Notes: generated by a model from the letters alone, not told the origin. Positions 7,944 through 17,008 are shown, numbered from the stretch's first letter. The stretch: DNA of 64,000 nucleotides from Roseibium hamelinense (GCF_007830545.1 NZ_VLLF01000003.1:186001-250000); one strand, 5' to 3'. Made by a program: numbers and translations.

Positions 7944-8942
7944 ATGAACGAAGGAACAATTTCACTTAACCGCCGCGGATTGCTCGCCGGCGCACTGACC
8001 GGCGGCGCGGCGGTTGCGGCGGCTGGCGGTCTTAGCCTGACTGCAGGCAGTGCCGAGGCTGCAGCCCCCCTTGCGGGCGCACCCATGGCAGGAGCCTTGC
8101 GCCGGAAGGTCGGCGCGTTTGAAGTCACAGCATTGCTGGACGGGTATCTGCAGCTCGGTCCTGAGTTGATCATCGGTCTGGACGATGCGGAAGCTGCTAA
8201 ATTGCGCAAGGCAGCTTTTGTCGAAGGCACGGCCCTGACCGGGCCGGTCTCTGCATATCTGGTCAACACTGGCGACAAACTAGTGCTCATTGATGCGGGC
8301 ACCTCCGACAAGATGGGGCCAACGCTGGGCCATCTTGGCAAGGCGCTTGAGGCGGCTGGCGTGACGCCGGACCAGATTGATGCGGTTTTGATCACTCACA
8401 TGCACCCGGATCATCTGTTCGGGGTTTTGACGCCTGCGGGCGGCAAGGCGTTTCAAAATGCCGAATTGATCCTGCCGGAGACCGACAACACGTTTTGGTA
8501 TGATGATGCCAATATGAATGCAGCGCCCGAACAGTTTAAACCGTTTTTCCTGGGTGCGCGCGCCGCGGCAGATGCCTACAAATCGGCCCAGTCCATGTTC
8601 ACCGGTGCAAAAGAAATTGTTCCCGGCATCACCGCAAAGCCGATGCCCGGGCATACACCAGGCCACACAGGCTATGTCATTGAGAGCGGCGGGGAACGCC
8701 TCATCATCGCGGCCGATGTGGTGCACGCGTCGGTTTATCAATTCGCAAAACCGGACTGGGCGATTGGATTTGACATTGATCCCGCAATGGCCGTTTCAGC
8801 GCGGAAAGCCTTCTTCGACGAAGCCGCTGCCGACCGGGTGATGTTCGCCGGCATGCACATTCCGTTCCCGGGCTTTGGCCATGTGGTCAAGGACGGTGAG
8901 GGGTATAGGTTTGTCTCGGCCGATTGGCCCTACACATTCTGA
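7944..8942 (+). CDS. Tat-exported MBL-fold metallohydrolase
   Basis: This 332-residue secreted hydrolase carries the metallo-beta-lactamase fold. The N-terminus has a twin-arginine signal (NRRGLLAGALTGG, Arg10-Arg11) followed by an Ala-rich segment ending near AEAAAP. The zinc motif HMHPDH is at residues 152-157, with later ligands expected in PGHTPGHTGY and the AADVVHAS segment. The frame is open far upstream, but the ATG at 7944 follows AAGGAG and begins the Tat signal. Relatives include lactonases and quorum-quenching-like hydrolases; the substrate is unknown. It is divergent from a LysR gene that probably controls it. Confidence 0.88.
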   Translation: MNEGTISLNRRGLLAGALTGGAAVAAAGGLSLTAGSAEAAAPLAGAPMAGALRRKVGAFEVTALLDGYLQLGPELIIGLDDAEAAKLRKAAFVEGTALTGPVSAYLVNTGDKLVLIDAGTSDKMGPTLGHLGKALEAAGVTPDQIDAVLITHMHPDHLFGVLTPAGGKAFQNAELILPETDNTFWYDDANMNAAPEQFKPFFLGARAAADAYKSAQSMFTGAKEIVPGITAKPMPGHTPGHTGYVIESGGERLIIAADVVHASVYQFAKPDWAIGFDIDPAMAVSARKAFFDEAAADRVMFAGMHIPFPGFGHVVKDGEGYRFVSADWPYTF

Positions 8943-9014
8943 CACCACTTGGCTGACACCATTTGGAAAACCGGCATGCGCGGCAAAGACGCGCCGCGCG
9001 TGCCGAAAGCCGCT

Positions 9015-10292
9015 TCAGGCGATGCCCATGCCCGAAAAAGGCAGGAAGGTGACCATCTGGCCATCTTCTACCGACGTAGCTTCTTCGGGAATTTCGATCA
9101 GGCCATTCGCCTCGCGGAGACCGGTGATCAGGCCGGAGCCGTCACGGTCAAACTTGCGCACGACAGTGTTGCCCAATCCATCGGTTTCCAGAACGCCGCG
9201 GTAAAATTCGCGCCGGTCCGGTTTTTTCTTCGGCACCTCGAAATCTGCAGGGACCTGAAACTTCTGTGGCTCCAGAAAACCGCCGCCACCAAGCACCGAT
9301 ATGACAGGCCGGGCGTAAAGCAGGAAACACACCATCGCGGCTACAGGGTTTCCGGGCAGGCCGAGAAACACGCAACTGCCGATCTGGCCAAACATCATCG
9401 GGCGGCCCGGTTTGATCGCAAGCTGCCACATGTGACGTTGTCCAAGCCGGTCCAGCGCCCACAGGATGTGGTCTTCCTCACCCCGGCTCGCCCCCCCGGT
9501 GGTCAGCAGGATGTCCGCCCGGCTTGCAGCCGCTTTCAGCGTTTCTTCCACCCGGTCGGCCGTATCAGGTAAAACGCCGAGATCTGCGATGGACACATGC
9601 ATGGTCTCGCAAAGAGCACGCAATAAAAAGTGGTTCGAATCGTAGACTTCGCCGGTCTTCAGATCGGCGCCGGGCCTCCGGATTTCGTCTCCGGTCGAAA
9701 TCAGGGCAACCCGGATTTTTCGGTAAACGGACACGGACGGTTTTCCGGTCGAGGCAATTGCGGCAAGGTCCTGCGGGCGCAGGCGAATGCCGGGTTCCAG
9801 CAAAACCGTGCCTTGCTTGACGTCTTCCCCGGCACGGCGTCGGTTTGCTCCGCGCTTCAGGCCCTGCGGAATGATGACAAAATGCTGGCCGTCCTGATCG
9901 TGCCGCTCACAGTCCTCCTGCATGGCAACGGTATCGGTGCCCGTTGGCATGACCGCTCCGGTGAAAATGCGTGCAGCGGCCCACGGACCGATCTCCGCAT
10001 CGCTTGGGCGGCCTGCGGCGATGCGCTGTTCAAGCCGCAAGAACCCGCCTGCCGGGTCGTGGTCCGAGTGGCGGAATGCGTACCCGTCGACTGCTGCATT
10101 GTCGGACAGCGGAATGTCGCGCGGTGCCACAATCTGTTCGGCCAGAATGCGCCCGTTCGCTTCTTCCAAGGGCACGCTCTCCGTTCCGGCGACTGGTCCG
10201 AGCCGTTCCTTGAGGATCGCCAGCGCCTCGTCGTGCCTCAGGCGGTCCTTGTCGTGCAGAAAACAATCGTCAATCAAGGCGTTTGCGGTCAC
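9015..10292 (-). CDS. moeA: Molybdopterin molybdenumtransferase MoeA
   Basis: This 425-residue cytoplasmic enzyme inserts molybdate into adenylylated molybdopterin. DIPLSDNAAVDGYAFR near residue 60 is the MoeA substrate-binding signature. The MoCF-like domain follows with STGDEI, GEVYDSN, TTGGASRGEEDH and FLGLPGNPVAAMV, and the C-terminal domain ends the protein. It starts with GTG and overlaps the mobB stop by 4 bp. It is last in the fdhD-mobA-mobB-moeA run, fitting supply of cofactor to the formate dehydrogenase encoded 10 kb away. Confidence 0.95.
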   Translation of the reverse strand: MTANALIDDCFLHDKDRLRHDEALAILKERLGPVAGTESVPLEEANGRILAEQIVAPRDIPLSDNAAVDGYAFRHSDHDPAGGFLRLEQRIAAGRPSDAEIGPWAAARIFTGAVMPTGTDTVAMQEDCERHDQDGQHFVIIPQGLKRGANRRRAGEDVKQGTVLLEPGIRLRPQDLAAIASTGKPSVSVYRKIRVALISTGDEIRRPGADLKTGEVYDSNHFLLRALCETMHVSIADLGVLPDTADRVEETLKAAASRADILLTTGGASRGEEDHILWALDRLGQRHMWQLAIKPGRPMMFGQIGSCVFLGLPGNPVAAMVCFLLYARPVISVLGGGGFLEPQKFQVPADFEVPKKKPDRREFYRGVLETDGLGNTVVRKFDRDGSGLITGLREANGLIEIPEEATSVEDGQMVTFLPFSGMGIA

Positions 10293-10822
10293 GTGGCGGC
10301 TCCTTCAACCGGTGCCGGCAGGCCAACTGTGCCGGCGATGAAATCGGCCATGCCCGGAATATCGTTGAGGTCGAACACAGGCAGCGTTTCACCGGAAATA
10401 GCGTGATCGGCAGCGATTGCGAGGATGTGCGGATCGCCGGGCGCGAGCGGCTCCTGTTTGCGGGCCTCCAGCCTGCGGGCTTCAATCTTGGGGTGGCCTT
10501 CGCGCTTGTAGCCTTCGATGATCACAAGGTCGCACGGAGCGAGCCGGGCGAGTATGGCATCGAGCGGCGGCTCGTCTTCTTCGCGCAGTTCGTGCATCAA
10601 GGCCCAGCGGCGGCCGGACACGAGCGCAACTTCGCTGGCGCCCGCTTCCCTGTGCCGGTAGCTGTCGGCACCCGGACGGTCGATATCGAAATTGTGGTGC
10701 GCATGTTTGACCGTGGACACCTTGAAGCCGCGCCGTGTGAACTCGGCCACAAGTTCGGTGACAAGCTGGGTCTTGCCGGAATTCTTCCAGCCGGTGATTC
10801 CGAAAACCTTGTTGCTGGTCAT
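10289..10822 (-). CDS. mobB: Molybdopterin-guanine dinucleotide biosynthesis adapter MobB
   Basis: This 177-residue P-loop GTPase-like protein helps form the guanine-dinucleotide form of the cofactor together with MobA. The Walker A motif is GWKNSGKTQL at residues 11-20. VKHAHHNFDIDRPGADSYRH is the MobB signature, and DLVIIEGYKREGHPKIE follows. The length is normal for the family. It overlaps mobA and moeA by 4 bp on each side, indicating translational coupling. Confidence 0.95.
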   Translation of the reverse strand: MTSNKVFGITGWKNSGKTQLVTELVAEFTRRGFKVSTVKHAHHNFDIDRPGADSYRHREAGASEVALVSGRRWALMHELREEDEPPLDAILARLAPCDLVIIEGYKREGHPKIEARRLEARKQEPLAPGDPHILAIAADHAISGETLPVFDLNDIPGMADFIAGTVGLPAPVEGAAT

Positions 10823-11463
10823 GAAGAAAGAGCTTCCATCGCCGCGCGGGCCTTTTCGAGATCGTCCGGGCGGTTTGCATTGAAAAACGGATCAAGGCCG
10901 GTTTCGGTCGGTTCGTCAAAGGCGACTTCAACGCTGTCGTGCCGATCAACGAAGGCCAATACCTTGCCGCTTTGCCCGGTCGAGAGCCAGGTGTGAAGGT
11001 CATCGGCCAGCGCAACGGGCCAAAGTCCGAACACCGGGTGCAACTTGTCATGGGAACTGGCGAGCGCGATCACGGGTTTGTCCAGCGGCACCGATGCCGA
11101 CAGGCGGCCGACCAGGTCCTTGGGAAAAAACGGTGTGTCACCCGCCACCGACACGACATGGGAAAACTGGCTGCCAAGGGTTTTTGCGTGCGACAGCCCG
11201 GCAAAGATCCCTGCGAGCGGGCCGGCAAATTCTCCTACCGGATCGGGAAGTACGGTCAGCCCATAGGCGGCAAACCGGCTGCTGTCGCCATTGGCATTCA
11301 ACACGATGTGCCGGGCCTGCGGCTTCAGCCGCTCAAGGATCAGGTCCAGCATGGATTTCGCGCCGAGCGGCAACAACGTCTTGTCGCCGCCGCCCATGCG
11401 CCGGGACTGGCCGCCTGCCAGGACACAGGTCAAGATGTTGGATTGGCTGATACCGGCCTTCAT
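10819..11463 (-). CDS. mobA: Molybdenum cofactor guanylyltransferase MobA
   Basis: This 214-residue nucleotidyltransferase attaches GMP to molybdopterin, making MGD for DMSO-reductase-family enzymes such as formate dehydrogenase. The nucleotide-binding motif LAGGQSRRMGGGDKTLLPLG sits at about residues 16-35, with SVAGDTPFFP as the metal-binding segment. It overlaps both fdhD and mobB by 4 bp. The presence of MobA/MobB supports bis-MGD use by the FdhA encoded in this window. Confidence 0.95.
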   Translation of the reverse strand: MKAGISQSNILTCVLAGGQSRRMGGGDKTLLPLGAKSMLDLILERLKPQARHIVLNANGDSSRFAAYGLTVLPDPVGEFAGPLAGIFAGLSHAKTLGSQFSHVVSVAGDTPFFPKDLVGRLSASVPLDKPVIALASSHDKLHPVFGLWPVALADDLHTWLSTGQSGKVLAFVDRHDSVEVAFDEPTETGLDPFFNANRPDDLEKARAAMEALSS

Positions 11464-12335
11464 TCCGCTGCGATGCTCCCCTTTCGCGACGCGCGTTTCG
11501 GCTCGTCTTCCACGGAAGCGGGATCCGTGTCAAACACGATCCGGTCCGCACCGGACAAGGCCACGAAGCGCTTGCCGCGGGCCCGGCCGATTAAGGTGAG
11601 GCCTGCCTGCCGGGCAAGATCAACACCCCAGGCGGTGAAGCCGGACCGGGACACCAGGATCGGGATCCCCATCATCACGGTCTTGATCACCATTTCCGAC
11701 GTCAGCCGGCCGGTCGTATAGAAAATCTTGTCGTCTGGTGAAATGCTGTTGAGCGTCATCCAGCCTGCGATCTTGTCGACCGCGTTGTGCCGCCCGACGT
11801 CCTCCATGTAAACCAGTGGCCTGTGCCCTTGGCACAGCACACAGCCGTGGATGGCACCGGCTTCCAGATAAAGCGACGGCGTCGTGTTGATGGCTCTGGT
11901 CAGCTCGTAAAGCCAGGATGTGCGCAACTCGGCCCGCGGCAGCTGAATGTCTTCAAAACTGTCCATCACGTCACCGAAGACGGTGCCCTGCGCACAGCCG
12001 GAGGTCCGCACCTTTTTCTTCAGCTTTTCCTCGTAGTTGGTTTCGCGCTCCGTGCGCACGACCACCACTTCCAGATCGTCGTCATAGTCGATCCCGGTGA
12101 TGACATCATCATCCTGCAGCATGTTCTGGTTTTTCAGGTACCCGACGGCCAGCAGGTCCGGGTGGTCGCCGATGGTCATCATGGTGACGACTTCCTGCGC
12201 GTTCAAAAACAGCGTCAGCGCCTTTTCGCTCACCACTTTGGTGTCGACCGGATGTCCGTTCTGGTCAATGCCTTCAACGGAACTCGACAGACGCGGATCA
12301 TTTGGATCCGGTTTCAGGATATAGTCTTCAGTCAC
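11460..12335 (-). CDS. fdhD: Formate dehydrogenase accessory sulfurtransferase FdhD
   Basis: This 291-residue protein transfers sulfur from a cysteine desulfurase to the Mo-bisMGD cofactor, as formate dehydrogenase activity requires. MEDVGRHNAVDKIAGWM (177-193) is the family signature. The usual CxxC motif of E. coli FdhD (TSSCGVC type) is reduced here to TSGCAQG with only Cys114; a different CxxC occurs at Cys165/Cys168 (HGCVLCQG), where most relatives have non-cysteine residues. It starts with GTG and heads a four-gene overlapping run. It follows the BLUF gene by 86 bp and may be cotranscribed with it. Confidence 0.92.
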   Translation of the reverse strand: MTEDYILKPDPNDPRLSSSVEGIDQNGHPVDTKVVSEKALTLFLNAQEVVTMMTIGDHPDLLAVGYLKNQNMLQDDDVITGIDYDDDLEVVVVRTERETNYEEKLKKKVRTSGCAQGTVFGDVMDSFEDIQLPRAELRTSWLYELTRAINTTPSLYLEAGAIHGCVLCQGHRPLVYMEDVGRHNAVDKIAGWMTLNSISPDDKIFYTTGRLTSEMVIKTVMMGIPILVSRSGFTAWGVDLARQAGLTLIGRARGKRFVALSGADRIVFDTDPASVEDEPKRASRKGSIAAE

Positions 12336-12421
12336 AAGCTGCTCCGCACCACAAGATCCCGAATTATGGGAGCTGGTGCAGCCGAGGCAAGCCCGGAATC
12401 AGGTCAAGAGGGCCGGCCGTG

Positions 12422-12883
12422 TCACGCCAGCATCAACATGCCGTTGGTCAGGCTGCTTTGTACCACGTCGCCTGCAAAGGTGTGCAGTGCTGAAAGGCCT
12501 TCATCCCGGGTCAGTTTTTCCGGCCGGTCGATCAGCGGCCTGAGCTGCGGATACCGGCTTGCGGCAACACTGCCGGTCAGATCGCGGAAGAACATTAAAC
12601 TGTTTGGAAACAGGCGCTCGCGCGCCGGTTCGTGGAAGATCGCTTCCATATCGTAGAGCCGCTCATCGCTCATTGCACAATAAACGGTTTCCAGTACCGG
12701 GCCAGTGCTCCCCTCCAGGAACTGGATCATGTGTTCGTCGGCCAACAACAACGCGCCGGTCACACCCGCACGCCGGTTCATCTGCCGGATGCGGTTCAGT
12801 GAGTGATCGATTTCGTCAGGCAAAGCGTGTTTGAGGCGTGTCCAGTTGATCCTGGCCCGGTAACAAATGCGGTAGGTCTGCAT
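12422..12883 (-). CDS. BLUF-domain blue-light sensor protein
   Basis: This 153-residue protein is dominated by a BLUF (FAD-binding blue-light sensing) domain at residues 1-95. Likely photocycle residues are Tyr8 (ICYRAR), Asn36 (MNRRAGVTGALL) and Gln54 (MIQFLEGS). The Asn-Gln spacing of 18 matches AppA and Slr1694, while the Tyr-Asn spacing is about four longer. No output domain follows, only about 55 residues that could form C-terminal helices, so it is a short-BLUF type that would act through a partner. It lies directly upstream of fdhD on the same strand. Confidence 0.75.
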   Translation of the reverse strand: MQTYRICYRARINWTRLKHALPDEIDHSLNRIRQMNRRAGVTGALLLADEHMIQFLEGSTGPVLETVYCAMSDERLYDMEAIFHEPARERLFPNSLMFFRDLTGSVAASRYPQLRPLIDRPEKLTRDEGLSALHTFAGDVVQSSLTNGMLMLA

Positions 12884-13024
12884 TCTTGCACCTCATCGAG
12901 TTTGAGTCCCGATCAGATCAGCCTGCGCCTCAAATGCTCACAATTGATTAAAATTTTACCGTTTTCCACCTGAACACACGCCTGTGTTCCGGAACAAAAA
13001 TGCGCCTGTCTGACACCTCGCGCG

Positions 13025-13618
13025 TCAGGGTGTGCGGCCCAGCTTAAACAGCAGGCCGGATTTCACCGCCGGCCATTCGCAGGCGATGATCGAATAGACT
13101 GCGGTGTCGCGAAGTGAGCCATTCGGCATGGTCTGATGGGACCGCAAGATACCGTCGAGCTTGGCGCCAAGCCGCTCAATCGCCGCGCGGCTTTGCCGGT
13201 TGAGGAAATGGGTTCTGAATTCAACGGCAATGCAGTCGAGCGTCTCGAACGCGTGGCCGAGCAGGAGCAGTTTGGCTTCCGTGTTCAGCTGTGTGCGCTG
13301 CACGGATGAGCGGTACCAGGTGGAGCCGATTTCAAGCCGTTTGTTGGCCGCATCGACGTTCATGTAGGTGGTCATGCCGACCGCCGAACCCGCGACCGGA
13401 TCAATGACCGCAAAGGGCAGCATGGACCCTTTTGACTGCAGATCAAGCCGCCGGTCGATTTCCGCTGGAACGCCCTCCGGCGACGGGACGCTGGTGTACC
13501 AGAGAGCGGAAAGATTGCCATCCGCGCTGGCCTCGGAGAGGTCGGCGGCATGGGTTTGCGACAAGGGTTCAAGCTGCACATGCGTGCCGGAAAGCGTTAT
13601 CGGGGCTGGCCAGGTCAT
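13025..13618 (-). CDS. GNAT family N-acetyltransferase (RimJ/RimL-like)
   Basis: This 197-residue cytoplasmic protein is of the RimJ/RimL-type GNAT family. Its N-terminal strand ITLSGTHVQLEPLSQTHAAD is typical, and the acetyl-CoA region is diverged (SSVQRTQLNTEAKLLLLGHA, where R-x-x-G-x-A would be expected). EFRTHFLNRQSRAAIERLGA matches the later conserved helix. The natural acceptor could be a protein N-terminus or a small molecule. It stands alone between BLUF and SDR genes, and no regulatory signal was identified. Confidence 0.85.
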   Translation of the reverse strand: MTWPAPITLSGTHVQLEPLSQTHAADLSEASADGNLSALWYTSVPSPEGVPAEIDRRLDLQSKGSMLPFAVIDPVAGSAVGMTTYMNVDAANKRLEIGSTWYRSSVQRTQLNTEAKLLLLGHAFETLDCIAVEFRTHFLNRQSRAAIERLGAKLDGILRSHQTMPNGSLRDTAVYSIIACEWPAVKSGLLFKLGRTP

Positions 13619-13723
13619 GGAACGGTGTCTTTCTTCGTCGTGGCGCGGACTACATTTCTTATTCGGGCGGATGCGTCCAATTCAAACCTTGAAAGCCAGA
13701 CATCACCAAAACGAATGCAAGGC

Positions 13724-14407
13724 TCAATAGGCCCGTTCTTCACCCGCCCAGTTGAAAAACTTTCCGCTGTCCTCAAGCGTCAACCGGTCGGCGAGCGCGA
13801 GAATGCCGCGTGCCACGTCCTGCGGGTGGTTGTCGGCTTCGGCGCCGCCCATATCCGTGCGCACCCAGCCCGGATCGACCGGTATGGCAACGATTCCCTC
13901 GTTTTTGAGATCGGTTGCCAGGCCTTGCATCACTTTGTTGACGGCAGCCTTGGACGCCCGGTAGGCGATGCGGTCGGATTTCTGGTAGCCCATCCAGGAC
14001 ATCTGGCTGGACATGGTCACGATCCGGCCACGCGGCGATTTTTTCAGGTGCGGCAGAAAAATCTGCGAGACAGCGAGCGGGGCAAGGGTGTTGATTTCCA
14101 GCGTCTGCGCAAAGCCGCCAAAGTCCATGTCGAGCGTCTTTTGTCGGTCCGGTCCGATAATCCCGGCATTGTTGATCAGAATGTCGATCGGAGCTTCGAT
14201 CCCGGCGGCAGCGGCTTCAACAGCTTTGTGGTCGGTCACATCGAATACCAGTGGCCGATAACGATTGTTGTCTAAAAGCTCCTGCGTCTTTGCGGCATTT
14301 TCCGGGGTTCGGGCCGAGCCGTAGACTGTCCAGCCGCGGCTCAGGGCATCACGGGCAAGCTCAAGGCCAATGCCACGATTTGTGGCGGTGATCAGAACGC
14401 GGGTCAT
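13724..14407 (-). CDS. SDR family oxidoreductase
   Basis: This 227-residue NAD(P)-dependent short-chain dehydrogenase has the cofactor motif TATNRGIG (T-x3-GxG variant) near residue 6, NNAG at about 80 and the catalytic YRASK (Tyr-x3-Lys). A Ser before it lies in TMSSQMSW. The closest general type is the C-factor/sniffer-like SDR group. The frame is open upstream to 14542, but the ATG at 14407 places the Rossmann motif properly. It is divergent from the AT-rich ORF at 14698 across 290 bp of AT-rich, probably promoter-bearing DNA. Confidence 0.9.
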   Translation of the reverse strand: MTRVLITATNRGIGLELARDALSRGWTVYGSARTPENAAKTQELLDNNRYRPLVFDVTDHKAVEAAAAGIEAPIDILINNAGIIGPDRQKTLDMDFGGFAQTLEINTLAPLAVSQIFLPHLKKSPRGRIVTMSSQMSWMGYQKSDRIAYRASKAAVNKVMQGLATDLKNEGIVAIPVDPGWVRTDMGGAEADNHPQDVARGILALADRLTLEDSGKFFNWAGEERAY

Positions 14408-14697
14408 TGAAATATCCAGATTGGGAAATGGGGTGCGGGGTCCACAGCTACCGCGAGTTGCGGCTGCCTGTCCAATGCGAATTGCTGAGCATGGCGGCGA
14501 AGGCAAGTCTTCTGCTGTCATCTGAAAATACTTTGGCTTCAAAGTTAAAAAAATTTAATATTTCGATTTTAGCCGAGTGATTAAAACAAGTTCCGAATAG
14601 TACGCAGTTATGGCAAGATATATGAATGTTATTTAAATGGTTTTACTCGAAAGCATAACTTAGGTTGGAGCATGTTTAGCAGCCAACGGAGCCAACA

Positions 14698-16146
14698 ATG
14701 TCGTCTACCCCGAGCCCAAAATTCACATCTGCCGCTGCCCCCAAGGCGCCAAATGACCAAACAGGTACAGGCCAGACGCCGCCGCCTATGAATTTGGATG
14801 ATAATCTGCCGAAGAAAAACACGCTTAAAAAATTTGGTGCCATGAACAAGAAGCTCGCCCAAGGCTTGAGCGTCCAACAGGATAACGATGAAAGCACTGT
14901 AAGTACAAAAACGGGAAAAACAGCATCATCGTCTAACAACGATAACAATGATCCGGTCTCTCCGAAAATTGGCAAAATCAATCTCAAAATGAATCAGGCC
15001 AAGAAGTCGGAGTCAGCTAACAACAAAAACGATGTTTTACTTGAAACTAAGGAAGATCCAGTTGTATCGGAAATCGGCAAGAACAGTGGGCTGACACAGC
15101 CGCGATCCAAAGGCGAAACCAATCTTTCTGAACACGTTCCCAAAGCAAAAGATATTGGCGGAAAAAATCAAAAAGTTGAGGTGGATCAGAAAATCTTCAA
15201 TGGCGATTTGGAGTATAAGGGAACCGGGGCCAATGTAGAATTTAAAAAAAATGCACTGAATATGTTGAATCGGCTAATGTATGATTGTGTGCTAATTCCC
15301 GACAACCACGATGTTTTTCCGCATGCTGCGATCCAAAATGCGATGCTGGAATGGTCGATCAAGAATGAACTCAAGAGGCCGCTCTTGCCTTGCATCGAGT
15401 CTGGAGTGGACCAAAGCACTGCGCGCGAAGCTGCGGCGAATGTCGGGGCGCAAGTAAAATCGAAGCAGGACTCCGTGGACAAGCAGCAAGATATTGCAAG
15501 CGTTTATCCCCAGAAGGGAAGCACAGCACGTACCAAAATCATGACCAGCGATTTCGATGACAAGCTTGACTACAAGAACTCAAAAAGCGTCGGTGGCGCT
15601 GGGTTTGAGCGACTCGACGGTCTTGCGCATCCCACGGATGAGTTGAGCCAAAAGGACATGCATGCGGCACGCCAGTCGAACACACAAGTATGTTATGACA
15701 GCGAATGCGATCTGGTGAAAACCTGCCTTGAAAACCAAAGGCCATTTATCCTGAACCCCTGTCACGATTCCAACTCTGCTTGGCAACTGGATAAACATGG
15801 TGGCCAGAAGTCGCACCGCGATGTGGACGGAACCATCAAGGCTGCAAAAGAAAAAGGCTATATGCCGGTCGTATCAATTGGCGGGGATCATATTTTCAAG
15901 GCGGATTTCGTGGCGAACAGCGTTGCCGACCCAGTCAGTACCGCAACTCAAATGGGCAAAAAGAACGCTCATGGGAACAAGCCTCTCGTAATTTCTGCTG
16001 AATACATGATGAATGGCAGATATGCGGACGAAAAGAAAAACTACATACCTTTCGAATTAGGAACGATGAAATATAATATTACCGGTGACAATGGAAAGAA
16101 AATCGACTGTAGTACCAAAATATTCGCCTACATTCCAAAAAACTAA
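14698..16146 (+). CDS. AT-rich orphan ORF, candidate secreted effector
   Basis: I do not recognise this 482-residue protein. Residues 1-165 are low-complexity, rich in Ser, Thr, Asn, Lys and Pro, with two related VSxxIGK segments (88-93, 123-128 region). Residues 170-482 look globular, with VLIPDNHDVFPHAAIQNAML (198-217) and VVSIGGDHIFK. There is no signal peptide or membrane segment. Codon use is plainly more AT-rich than its neighbours, suggesting transfer. The ATG follows GGAG by 6 nt. The disordered Ser-rich N-terminus plus globular C-terminus is the layout of type III/IV effectors, but no secretion genes lie in this window, so the role is a guess. Confidence 0.7.
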   Translation: MSSTPSPKFTSAAAPKAPNDQTGTGQTPPPMNLDDNLPKKNTLKKFGAMNKKLAQGLSVQQDNDESTVSTKTGKTASSSNNDNNDPVSPKIGKINLKMNQAKKSESANNKNDVLLETKEDPVVSEIGKNSGLTQPRSKGETNLSEHVPKAKDIGGKNQKVEVDQKIFNGDLEYKGTGANVEFKKNALNMLNRLMYDCVLIPDNHDVFPHAAIQNAMLEWSIKNELKRPLLPCIESGVDQSTAREAAANVGAQVKSKQDSVDKQQDIASVYPQKGSTARTKIMTSDFDDKLDYKNSKSVGGAGFERLDGLAHPTDELSQKDMHAARQSNTQVCYDSECDLVKTCLENQRPFILNPCHDSNSAWQLDKHGGQKSHRDVDGTIKAAKEKGYMPVVSIGGDHIFKADFVANSVADPVSTATQMGKKNAHGNKPLVISAEYMMNGRYADEKKNYIPFELGTMKYNITGDNGKKIDCSTKIFAYIPKN

Positions 16147-16255
16147 TTACATAAAAATCCGGCCAGCGGATAACTCATATGTTTGGTGTTTCGCTGGTCG
16201 TGAGGGCAAATATTTGTCTGGCTGAGCAAGATCGCCGCTGTGCCAGAGGCGGTTC

Positions 16256-17008
16256 CTAGCGATATTTCTCGTGGATGGCGTCATACGTGCCATCAGTCTT
16301 AACATCGCTGAGCGCTCGGTTGAATTTCTCCGCAATCTCGCGCCCGCCCGGATAGGCTTTTGAAAAGCAGAAGTGAAATGGGCGCTTGTCGACGGGAACG
16401 AAGTGAAAGGAACCGGTATGGCCCAGTTGCCTGATTTGAAAGTCGGTTGTTTCTTTTCCGGCGTAAAAATAGTCGAACCGGCCGGTCATCAGCATTTTGA
16501 TGGCTTGGGTTGTGGTTTGGACCTCAGTGGGATTCGCGCCGAGTTTTTGCAGCTCCTTGAAGCTCTCGTAGCCGGACACGGATGCAACCCGGCGTCCGGT
16601 GATGTCGTCCACATCCCTGATGGGTGCACTGTCAAAGCCTTGCCTGTAATAAAAGCCGCTGGTGAATGAGCTGATCGGGTCGGAAAACAGAATGAAGCTC
16701 TCTCGTTCCGGACGGTGCGCGCACGTCAATATTCCGAGGGTTTCGCCGTTTTCTGTCTCCACAAGTGCCCGTTTCCACGGCAGAAACACAATCTCCACCG
16801 GTATGTCGAGACGCTGGAAAACCTCAATGGCAACCTCGTAGTCAAAGCCTTGAAGGCCGTCGACGGGCATCTTCATTTCGTAGGGCGGATAGTGTTCGGC
16901 CACAATGCGCAGCGGCCCGGCACTTCGGGTGGGAGTGTGACCGGCCACGGCGAGAAACACCGCAGCAGAGGCGTATATCATAAGGTGCTTGAAAAAAGCT
17001 CGGAACAA
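16256..17008 (-). CDS. Orphan periplasmic substrate-binding protein (family 3)
   Basis: This 250-residue protein has an N-terminal signal sequence (hydrophobic residues about 8-25, cleavage near RSA). The mature start LRIVAEHYPPYEM and the GFDYEVAIEVFQRL segment mark an amino-acid-type family 3 binding protein. Such single-gene relatives often lack transporters and some sense ligands. Convergent with the AT-rich ORF, it has no permease or ATPase gene nearby. The ligand is unknown. Another orphan of similar size lies at 43306. Confidence 0.85.
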   Translation of the reverse strand: MFRAFFKHLMIYASAAVFLAVAGHTPTRSAGPLRIVAEHYPPYEMKMPVDGLQGFDYEVAIEVFQRLDIPVEIVFLPWKRALVETENGETLGILTCAHRPERESFILFSDPISSFTSGFYYRQGFDSAPIRDVDDITGRRVASVSGYESFKELQKLGANPTEVQTTTQAIKMLMTGRFDYFYAGKETTDFQIRQLGHTGSFHFVPVDKRPFHFCFSKAYPGGREIAEKFNRALSDVKTDGTYDAIHEKYR

